Shown in pieces: positions 1 to 4,845 of a stretch of DNA of 9,139 bases. Numbering within the stretch: position 1 is the first letter of the stretch; the number at the start of each line of letters is the position of its first letter. Both the position numbers and the translations under genes were made by a program. Source of the DNA: Clostridia bacterium (GTDB lineage: Bacteria; Bacillota; Clostridia; Oscillospirales; Butyricicoccaceae); assembly GCA_017396925.1 (NCBI GenBank), contig JAFQKM010000114.1, forward strand, positions 1 through 9,139, in the 5' to 3' direction. Under the pieces are notes generated by a model. It saw nothing but the letters and a program-made list of their open reading frames with translations, was not told where the DNA came from and searched no databases.

Positions 1-777
1 CGTCCGCTGGCCGCCCTCGACCTTCCCTCCATCCGCGGCCGCATCATGACGGCGCGGGATGACTTGAGCTATCTCACCATCAACCTTCGCGGCACCTGTG
101 CCCTTGTGACGGTCACCGAAAAGGACCCCGACCGCACCGCCGAAGGGCCGCTTACGCCCTGCGATATCTATGCCGACCGGGCCGGCATCGTCGAGGCCAT
201 GACGGTGCGGGAAGGGGAGCCCTGCGTGCAGGTGGGGGATACCGTCATCCCCGGCGACCTGCTGGTGTCGGGCCGGCTGGTCAGTACACAGGGGGAGGAA
301 AGGCTGGTGCCGGCCGACGCCGACATCACGCTGCGCACATGGCCGGCCGCCGCCGTCGCCCTCCATCCCGGGCAGTATGGCTATGCCGAGACCGGACGGG
401 TTTGCACACGGTGGAGCCTGCAGCTGGGCAGCCGCCGGTTTGCGCTGCCCCATATTGAAAAAATCGGGGACGCGTGCTATTATAAAACAATGGAGACAAC
501 TGCCGTTTCGCTGGGGGAGGGATACCTTTTCCCACTCACCCTCATCCGGGAGAGATGGCACGAATGTACGGTCTTTCGGCCCGCCCTTTCCGAAGCGGGC
601 TGCAGGGCGCTGCTCCACGATACCTGCCATTCCCTGCTGGAAGCCGATGCCATCGAGGGCAGCCTGCAGGAACAGGCATTCACCATGATTTTTGAACCGG
701 ACAGGATCGTCGCCCGGCTGCAGGCCGAAGGCCTGGAAAAGACCGGAGAAAAGACCCCAATAACAGGAGAACACTAA
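1..777 (+). CDS. yqfD: Sporulation protein YqfD, C-terminal part (5' end outside window)
   Basis: The reading frame is open from base 1 to the TAA at 775-777, so the gene enters from the left; the ATG at 46 is internal, because the codons before it (RPLAALDLPSIRGRI) already belong to the family. The 258 visible residues match the exported C-terminal half of YqfD, a roughly 400-residue membrane-anchored protein needed for sporulation in Bacillus and of unknown biochemistry. Diagnostic stretches are DDLSYLTINLRGT near residue 20, then DIYADRAGIVEAM and a V-x-x-GD-x-V-x-x-GDLLVSG segment near residues 50-90, followed by ADADITLRTW. The N-terminal membrane segment is not in the window. It abuts phoH with no gap, the normal yqfD-phoH order in Firmicutes. 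Presence of the gene suggests an endospore-forming lineage, though non-sporulating relatives may keep it. Assignment is by remembered family pattern, not a search. Confidence 0.85.
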   Translation, partial: RPLAALDLPSIRGRIMTARDDLSYLTINLRGTCALVTVTEKDPDRTAEGPLTPCDIYADRAGIVEAMTVREGEPCVQVGDTVIPGDLLVSGRLVSTQGEERLVPADADITLRTWPAAAVALHPGQYGYAETGRVCTRWSLQLGSRRFALPHIEKIGDACYYKTMETTAVSLGEGYLFPLTLIRERWHECTVFRPALSEAGCRALLHDTCHSLLEADAIEGSLQEQAFTMIFEPDRIVARLQAEGLEKTGEKTPITGEH

Positions 778-1809
778 ATGATCGAACAAGTTGTCAACGT
801 CGAACGCATCGAACAGATCATCAACCTTTTCGGCTCCTTTGACGAAAACATCAAGCTGCTGGAAAAGGAATACAACGTCCATATCATCAACCGCGACACC
901 GAGCTGCGCATTTCGGGCGACGCCGAAGACGTCATGCACGCCCAGCAGGCCATCGAATCGCTGCTGGCACTGGCGGCGCGAGGCGAGCAGATCTCGGTGC
1001 AGAATGTCCATTATATCATCTCTCTGGTCCGCGAGGGCCAGCAGGACAAGCTCGACCAGATGGGCAAGGGCGTCATCTGCGTCACCGTCCGCGGCAAGCC
1101 GGTCAAGGCCAAGACCCTCGGCCAGCAGTCCTATATCGACGCCATCCAGAACAACATCGTTACGGTGGGCGTCGGCCCTGCCGGCACCGGCAAGACCTAT
1201 CTGGCCGTGGCTTCGGCCGTTGCCGCCTTTCGCCGCAAGGAGATCAACCGCATCATCCTCACCCGTCCGGCCGTCGAAGCCGGCGAAAAGCTGGGCTTCC
1301 TGCCCGGCGACCTGCAGAACAAGGTCGACCCCTATCTGCGCCCCCTCTACGACGCCCTCTTTGATATGTTCGGCCCCGAGGCCTACCACCGTTACCTCGA
1401 GCGCGGCAACATCGAGGTCGCCCCGCTGGCCTATATGCGCGGCCGTACCCTCGACGACGCCTTCATCATCCTCGACGAGGCCCAGAACACCACCCCCGAG
1501 CAGATGAAGATGTTCCTCACCCGTATCGGCTTCGGCTCCAAGGCGGTCATCACCGGCGACGTCACCCAGATCGACCTGCCGAACGGCAAGACCAGCGGCC
1601 TCAAGGAGGCCTGCGCCGTCCTGCAGGGCATCGACGACATTGCCATCCAGTACCTCGATCACCGCGACGTTGTCCGTCACGAGCTGGTCGCCAAGATCAT
1701 CCAGGCCTACGACAAGCACGATAAGGCAAAGCAGAGCCGCGAAGCCCGCAAGAAAGAGTTCAAGATCAAGAAGGATCAGTATTATAACCGCCCCCAGGGC
1801 AATCGTTAA
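778..1809 (+). CDS. phoH: PhoH family ATPase (PhoH-like, YbeZ-type)
   Basis: This is a 343-residue cytoplasmic P-loop ATPase related to the N-terminal half of superfamily I helicases. Residues 1-65 form the PhoH N-terminal region with a KH-like pattern (LRISGDAEDVMHAQQAIESL). The ATPase core has Walker A GPAGTGKT at 133-140, Walker B FIILDEAQN at 229-237 (D233, E234), a sensor-like ITGDVTQIDLP at 258-268 and the HRDVVRH segment at 295-301. The C-terminal tail (about 314-335) is rich in Lys and Arg and may touch RNA. The start is firm: AGGAGA at 765-770 lies 7 nt before the ATG, which follows the yqfD stop directly. The immediate neighbour ybeY fits the known YbeZ-YbeY functional link in RNA metabolism. 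The exact substrate is not established for this family; RNA helicase or ribosome-related activity is the common inference. Length is ordinary. Confidence 0.95.
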   Translation: MIEQVVNVERIEQIINLFGSFDENIKLLEKEYNVHIINRDTELRISGDAEDVMHAQQAIESLLALAARGEQISVQNVHYIISLVREGQQDKLDQMGKGVICVTVRGKPVKAKTLGQQSYIDAIQNNIVTVGVGPAGTGKTYLAVASAVAAFRRKEINRIILTRPAVEAGEKLGFLPGDLQNKVDPYLRPLYDALFDMFGPEAYHRYLERGNIEVAPLAYMRGRTLDDAFIILDEAQNTTPEQMKMFLTRIGFGSKAVITGDVTQIDLPNGKTSGLKEACAVLQGIDDIAIQYLDHRDVVRHELVAKIIQAYDKHDKAKQSREARKKEFKIKKDQYYNRPQGNR

Positions 1810-1824
1810 AGGGAGGTCACCGAC

Positions 1825-2352
1825 ATGCCCATCGTCAAAATCAGGAAACACACCCCTGCCGCCCTTCGGGTCAACCTGCTGGGCGAACCCGAATGCCGCG
1901 ACCGCGAGGCCGAGGAGCTGATCCTCATGGCCGCCCGCGCCACCTATGCCGCCTTCGATTATCCCTTTAAGGCGTCGGTCGACATCACGCTGGTCAGCGA
2001 CGACGAGATCCGCGAGATCAACCGTGACCACCGCGAGATCGACCGCGTCACCGACGTCCTCTCCTTCCCCATGAACGATTTCATGGAGGGTGAGGCCCCC
2101 GAAGACGTGCAGTTCGACATCGACCCCGAGACCGGCCGCCTGCCCCTGGGCGACATGATCATTTCGGTCGAGACCGCCCGTGCCCAGGGCGCCGAGTTCG
2201 GCCACGGCTTCGAGCGAGAGTGCGCCTATCTGACAACCCACAGCATGCTCCATCTGCTGGGCTACGACCATCTGGACGAGGGCGAGATGAAGGCCCGTAT
2301 GCGCGCCATGGAAGAGCAGATCATGTCGGGCATCGGCCTGGAAAGAAAATAA
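1825..2352 (+). CDS. ybeY: Endoribonuclease YbeY (16S rRNA maturation)
   Basis: YbeY is a zinc-dependent single-strand endoribonuclease that acts in 16S rRNA 3'-end maturation and ribosome quality control in the cytoplasm. The 175-residue protein carries the signature H3-x-H5-x-H zinc site, with H139, H143 and H149 in THSMLHLLGYDH. Upstream family blocks are visible: VSDDEIREINRDHREIDRVTDVLSFP split over residues 57-82 and LGDMIISVETA at 109-119. GGGAGG at 1811-1816, 8 nt from the ATG, fixes the start. It follows phoH by 15 nt and precedes era by 40 nt, so phoH, ybeY and era are probably co-transcribed, all three acting on RNA or ribosome assembly. The loop between FPMNDF and LGDMI (about 86-107, acidic) is somewhat longer than in E. 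coli YbeY but normal for Firmicutes. No defect seen. Confidence 0.97.
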   Translation: MPIVKIRKHTPAALRVNLLGEPECRDREAEELILMAARATYAAFDYPFKASVDITLVSDDEIREINRDHREIDRVTDVLSFPMNDFMEGEAPEDVQFDIDPETGRLPLGDMIISVETARAQGAEFGHGFERECAYLTTHSMLHLLGYDHLDEGEMKARMRAMEEQIMSGIGLERK

Positions 2353-2392
2353 GAAACCACCCATTTTATACACAGATTGAGGATAAAGAACT

Positions 2393-3292
2393 ATGGAAGT
2401 AACAAAAACCGGCGTATTCTCGGTTGTCGGCCGCCCCAATGTCGGCAAATCGACCCTGATGAACGCCCTCTGCGGCACCAAGATCGCCATCGTATCCGAC
2501 AAGCCCCAGACCACCCGTACCCGCATCACCGGCGTCCTGACCAAGGACGAATATCAGATGGTCTTTCTCGACACCCCCGGTCTGCACAAGCCCAAGAACC
2601 GTCTGGGCGACTTTATGGTCAAGGTGGTCAACGAGACGGTCGCCGACGTCGACACCGTCCTGCTGCTGGTCGAGCCGGTCGCCCGCATCGGTATCCCCGA
2701 GCAGATGCTGATCGACAAGATCAAGCAGTTTGATATGCCGGCCATTCTGGTCATCAACAAGATCGACACCGTCGAGAAGGAGACCCTGCTGGAGGTCATG
2801 GCCATGTATGCCGAGGCCTGCGATTTCCTGGCCGTCATCCCCCTGTCGGCCAAGAACGGCGACGGCGTCGAGCTGCTGGAAAACGTCCTGCGCGAGCAGT
2901 GCTTCGAGTCGCCCGCCCTCTTCCCCGAGGACATGGTCTCCGACCAGCCCGAGCGCCAGATCGTCGCCGAGATCGTCCGTGAAAAGCTGCTGACCCTGCT
3001 GGATAAGGAAGTCCCCCACGGCACCGCCATCGAGATCGAAAAGTTCTCCGAGCGTGAGGACAGCGACGTGCTGGATATCGGCGCCGTCATCTACTGCGAG
3101 CGCAAGAGCCACAAGGGCATCATCATCGGCAAAAACGGCACCATGCTCAAGAAGGTCGGCGCCATGGCCCGTGCCGACATCGAAGAGATGCTGGGCTGCC
3201 GCGTCTACCTGCAGCTGTGGGTCAAAGTCAAGGAAGGCTGGCGCGACAGCGTCGGTCTGATCCGCAACTTCGGCTACGACGAAAGAATGTAA
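2393..3292 (+). CDS. era: GTPase Era
   Basis: Era is an essential GTPase that binds the 3' end of 16S rRNA and helps assemble the 30S subunit. At 299 residues it has normal length and all motifs: G1 GRPNVGKS at 13-20, the G2 region TTRTRITG at 40-47, G3 DTPG at 60-63, G4 NKID at 122-125 and G5 SAK at 152-154. The C-terminal KH domain (about 200-299) has the RNA-binding GKNG loop at 246-249 and the conserved end WVKVKEGWRDS. GAGGA at 2379-2383, 9 nt before the ATG, supports the start. It sits 40 nt behind ybeY; dgkA and cdd, which often lie between these genes in Firmicutes, are missing. Its TAA (3290-3292) is followed by a non-coding palindrome-rich island. I see no hairpin with a T-tract behind it, so transcription may continue toward yqzL-recO. 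Confidence 0.98.
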   Translation: MEVTKTGVFSVVGRPNVGKSTLMNALCGTKIAIVSDKPQTTRTRITGVLTKDEYQMVFLDTPGLHKPKNRLGDFMVKVVNETVADVDTVLLLVEPVARIGIPEQMLIDKIKQFDMPAILVINKIDTVEKETLLEVMAMYAEACDFLAVIPLSAKNGDGVELLENVLREQCFESPALFPEDMVSDQPERQIVAEIVREKLLTLLDKEVPHGTAIEIEKFSEREDSDVLDIGAVIYCERKSHKGIIIGKNGTMLKKVGAMARADIEEMLGCRVYLQLWVKVKEGWRDSVGLIRNFGYDERM

Positions 3293-3296
3293 GGAG
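3291..3296 (+). promoter_or_regulatory. Orphan Shine-Dalgarno-like AAGGAG after era
   Basis: AAGGAG overlaps the era stop codon. The next ATG (3314) is 17 nt away and opens only a short, family-less frame, so no gene is served by this site. It could be the remnant of the ribosome-binding site for the gene that used to follow era before the repeat island arrived, or chance. Confidence 0.35.
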
Positions 3297-3361
3297 CATA
3301 AAGGCTGCCCCTGCATGGGGAAGGCTTCCGTCCGGCGCAGGCACCCTCATGCGGACCGTCA

Positions 3362-3385
3362 GGAGAAAAGGCCCCCTTGTGCATA
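3362..3385 (+). repeat. Direct repeat A, copy 1
   Basis: This 24-nt segment begins GGAGAAAAGGC and ends TGTGCATA. It matches 3560-3583 at 21 of 24 positions; the mismatches are at repeat positions 12, 13 and 16. It directly precedes, and overlaps the outer stem of, the inverted copy of module B. Confidence 0.65.
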
Positions 3386-3436
3386 CCCAAAGGGCACTTA
3401 AGGGGGCTCTGCCCGAAGGGCGGTGGGGGATTGTAC
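3371..3436 (-). repeat. Module B, inverted copy
   Basis: Read on the minus strand, this begins with ACAATCCCCC, continues through a small GCCC-TTC-GGGC hairpin, and ends with a larger GCCCCCTT/AAGGGGGC stem closing on CACAAGGGGGC. This is the same order of parts as in 3451-3502 on the plus strand, so it is a diverged inverted copy with a longer loop in the large hairpin. Confidence 0.5.
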
Positions 3437-3460
3437 AGGCAGGCCGGGGGATACAATCCC
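3427..3460. repeat. 9-bp perfect inverted repeat joining the two module B copies
   Basis: GGGATTGTA at 3427-3435 and TACAATCCC at 3452-3460 are exact reverse complements, separated by 16 nt. They are the facing ends of the two inverted module B copies, so the pair looks like the centre of a head-to-head repeat arrangement. Confidence 0.7.
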
Positions 3461-3502
3461 TCCGTCACCTGCGGTGCCACCTCCCTTTACACAAGGGAGG
3501 CT
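3451..3502 (+). repeat. Module B, direct copy with hairpins
   Basis: The copy starts with ATACAATCCCTCC, contains a CACC-TGC-GGTG mini-hairpin (3466-3476) and ends in a perfect 8-bp stem, CCTCCCTT (3480-3487) with AAGGGAGG (3493-3500) around a 5-nt loop. There is no following T-tract, so it is not a canonical terminator. Confidence 0.65.
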
Positions 3503-3529
3503 CAATCTTCCACCACCTTCAGTGGTCCC

Positions 3530-3547
3530 CCTCCTTTCAAAAGGAGG
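3530..3547. repeat. Hairpin CCTCCTT/AAGGAGG
   Basis: A 7-bp perfect stem (3530-3536 with 3541-3547) closes a TCAA loop. It resembles the large hairpin of module B, and the ACCAC-CTTCA-GTGGT hairpin before it (3512-3526) resembles the module's small hairpin, so 3501-3548 may be a third, shortened copy. Confidence 0.5.
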
Positions 3548-3559
3548 CTCTGTCCGACG

Positions 3560-3583
3560 GGAGAAAAGGCTTCCCTGTGCATA
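3560..3583 (+). repeat. Direct repeat A, copy 2
   Basis: Second copy of the 24-nt element at 3362-3385 (21 of 24 identical), 198 nt downstream of the first. It runs from GGAGAAAAGGC to TGTGCATA and is followed within 6 nt by copy 1 of module C. Confidence 0.65.
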
Positions 3584-3588
3584 TCTTC

Positions 3589-3615
3589 GGCGGACGGCCA
3601 ATTGCCGTCCCTACA
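3589..3615 (+). repeat. Module C hairpin repeat, copy 1
   Basis: The 27-nt element begins GGCGGACG and ends CCCTACA. Inside, GGACGGC (3592-3598) pairs perfectly with GCCGTCC (3604-3610) across a CAATT loop. A second copy with the same layout lies at 3876-3902. Confidence 0.7.
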
Positions 3616-3734
3616 GGGTTCCTTGTTTATGTCAGATATCCGCAGGGATGCCCAAGCGGCGGGGCGAAGCCCCAAGAGCGGAGCGTTGCGGGGTTCCAAG
3701 GGGGGAATTCGCAACACCCCTTGGTCGACCTTTG

Positions 3735-3762
3735 CATACTTTCCCTCGACGGGGAAAGTATG
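3735..3762. repeat. 11-bp perfect hairpin
   Basis: CATACTTTCCC (3735-3745) and GGGAAAGTATG (3752-3762) are exact reverse complements around the loop TCGACG. This is the longest perfect stem in the island. The following bases include only four T's (GGGTTTTGGGG), which is a poor terminator tract. Confidence 0.7.
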
Positions 3763-3875
3763 GCCGGGTTTTGGGGCGGCAGCGCCCATGGCAACGCAAA
3801 TCTTCTCTATACAGATGTCGTTCGCAAGGGAACAGAAAGAATATTCCGACACGGCATTACGGCATCGATTGGCAT

Positions 3876-3902
3876 GGCGGACGACCGATGGTCGCCCCTA
3901 CA
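3876..3902 (+). repeat. Module C hairpin repeat, copy 2
   Basis: This matches 3589-3615 at 22 of 27 positions, with the same GGCGGACG start and CCCTACA end. The stem is GGACGAC with GTCGCCC around a CGATG loop. One difference from copy 1 is compensatory: a G-C pair has become A-T. A second change introduces one A-C mismatch. Confidence 0.7.
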
Positions 3903-3973
3903 CCGATCCGACGTGAGAACACACCCAATATTTCACAGCACAAGTTTTCGCCGTTTCACCAAAGACTATATCC

Positions 3974-3980
3974 GAGGTGA
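3974..3980 (+). promoter_or_regulatory. Ribosome-binding site of yqzL
   Basis: GAGGTGA lies 5 nt before the ATG at 3986. It is the main reason, with the family pattern, for calling this 34-codon frame a gene. Confidence 0.7.
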
Positions 3981-3985
3981 CAAAC

Positions 3986-4090
3986 ATGAAAAAACGGCTG
4001 TGGCATCTGTTTGAACAGACCGGCCTGCCCCAGGCATGGCTGCTTTATAAAGAATACGAAGAAAGGGAAGCGCAGGACAGACGACCATGA
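3986..4090 (+). CDS. yqzL: YqzL-like small protein
   Basis: This is a 34-residue frame starting MKKRLWHLFEQTGLPQAWLL and continuing YKEYEERE. It fits the YqzL family, tiny proteins of unknown function located between era and recO in many Firmicutes, whose hallmark is an aromatic-rich W-x-x-F-x-x-TG...YLLYKE pattern. Here the W-H-L-F-E-Q-T-G core and the LLYKEYEE end are both visible. Bacillus YqzL is about 47 residues, so this copy has a shorter tail. It has a good ribosome-binding site, and its TGA overlaps the recO ATG (ATGA at 4087-4090), which suggests translational coupling. It could act as a coupling leader as much as a protein. Family identity is from remembered pattern and synteny; function unknown. 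Confidence 0.8.
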   Translation: MKKRLWHLFEQTGLPQAWLLYKEYEEREAQDRRP

Positions 4091-4845
4091 ATATCACCAT
4101 CGAAGGCCTGGTCCTGCGGACCGTCAATTACAAAGAGAGCGACAAGATCCTCACTGTGCTGACCCGCGACCGGGGCTGCCTGACCGTCAAGGCCCAGGGC
4201 GCACGCCGCAAGGGCAGCCGCTTGGGCTCCTGCACCCAGCTCTTCTGCCATTCCGAGCTTTCCCTTTACGAGCGCGACGGGCGCTTTACCCTCGACGAGG
4301 GCGACGTGAAAAACCAGTTCTACGGCCTGAGCCGGGACATCGAAAAGATGGCCCTGGCCAGCTATTTTGCCCAGATCCTGCTGGGCGAGCCGGAGGACGG
4401 CCCCGCCAGTCCCGACATTATGCGGCTGGCCCTCAACAGCTTTTATGCCCTCGAAAAGGGGCTCTATCCCCAGGCCGTCATCAAGGCGGCCTTCGAGCTG
4501 CGCTATATGGCCCTGAACGGCTATGCGCCCGACCTCTCTGCCTGTGCATCCTGCGGCAAAACAGGGCAGGGGGGCTACATAGATCTGCAGAGCGGCCTGC
4601 TGGTCTGTCCGGCCTGCTTCCGCCCCACGGGGTATCGCGAACGGCCCATGGACGAGCCGGCCCTCGGCGCCGCCCGATATATTCTGGGCTGCGACCTGAA
4701 ACGCCTCTTTTCCTATAAGCTGCCCGAAAGGTCCATGGCCTTTCTGGCCCGATTCTGCGAGGATTACCTGCAGGAAAAAACCGAGCAGCACTATAAAACC
4801 CTCGATTTTTACAAATCGCTTTTTCCGCGAGAGGAACCGATATGA
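4087..4845 (+). CDS. recO: DNA repair protein RecO
   Basis: RecO is a recombination mediator that anneals single strands and, with RecR, loads RecA onto SSB-coated DNA in gap repair. The 252-residue protein has the N-terminal OB fold (1-80; start MNITIEGLVLRTVNYKESDK, then ILTVLTRDRGCLTVKAQGAR), a helical middle and a four-cysteine zinc site with C153, C156, C174 and C177 (CASC and CPAC). This is the usual length and layout for Firmicutes. The ATG is shared with the yqzL stop; AGGA at 4074-4077, 9 nt upstream and inside yqzL, is a modest ribosome-binding site, so coupling to yqzL is likely. The stop overlaps the mutS2 start in the same ATGA way, tying a repair/recombination trio into one transcript. 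Confidence 0.96.
   Translation: MNITIEGLVLRTVNYKESDKILTVLTRDRGCLTVKAQGARRKGSRLGSCTQLFCHSELSLYERDGRFTLDEGDVKNQFYGLSRDIEKMALASYFAQILLGEPEDGPASPDIMRLALNSFYALEKGLYPQAVIKAAFELRYMALNGYAPDLSACASCGKTGQGGYIDLQSGLLVCPACFRPTGYRERPMDEPALGAARYILGCDLKRLFSYKLPERSMAFLARFCEDYLQEKTEQHYKTLDFYKSLFPREEPI
4829..4835 (+). promoter_or_regulatory. Ribosome-binding site deciding the mutS2 start
   Basis: GAGAGGA lies within the end of recO, 6 nt before the ATG at 4842. The later in-frame ATGs at 4872 and 4884 have no comparable site, so the upstream start is preferred although it adds 14 residues before the usual family start. Confidence 0.65.

Larger units (their letters stand above)
3293..3985. repeat. Palindrome-rich intergenic island between era and yqzL
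   Basis: These 693 nt hold no convincing gene. Frames that stay open here have no ribosome-binding site or family pattern and read through hairpins. The stretch is a mosaic of short inverted repeats: CCCC/GGGG at 3308-3320, GCCCCCTT/AAGGGGGC at 3371-3407, GCCC-GAA-GGGC at 3411-3421, CACC-TGC-GGTG at 3466-3476, CCTCCCTT/AAGGGAGG at 3480-3500, ACCAC/GTGGT at 3512-3526, CCTCCTT/AAGGAGG at 3530-3547, GGGGC-GAA-GCCCC at 3661-3673, CCAAGGGG/CCCCTTGG at 3696-3724 and an 11-bp stem at 3735-3762. Three modules occur twice in diverged form, listed separately. The look matches interspersed non-coding repeats I remember from gut Ruminococcaceae genomes; that link is from memory. None of the hairpins has a T-tract, so none is a clear terminator, and no good promoter is visible. 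Confidence 0.8.

Noticed and set aside
46..777. Calling the first gene complete from the ATG at 46
   Set aside because: The frame is open upstream to base 1, the codons before 46 fit YqfD, and a full-length YqfD is far longer with an N-terminal membrane segment.
2366..3316. A 316-codon open frame on the minus strand over era
   Set aside because: Same codon-bias artefact; Era motifs are complete on the plus strand and the antisense product is low-complexity Asp/Leu/Gln.
3371..3407. Terminator for era
   Set aside because: The GCCCCCTT/AAGGGGGC stem has a 21-nt loop and no T-tract; the same is true for the other island hairpins.
3944..3972. Promoter directly before yqzL (TATATC at 3967)
   Set aside because: The matching -35 position reads GTTTTC and the start point would fall at or within the ribosome-binding site.
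3293..3985. CRISPR array
   Set aside because: Repeats are diverged, differ in type and orientation, and have no regular repeat-spacer period.
3217..4014. A 265-codon plus-strand frame from inside era through the intergenic island into yqzL
   Set aside because: It starts within the Era KH domain in another frame, crosses every palindrome of the island, has no ribosome-binding site and no family pattern.
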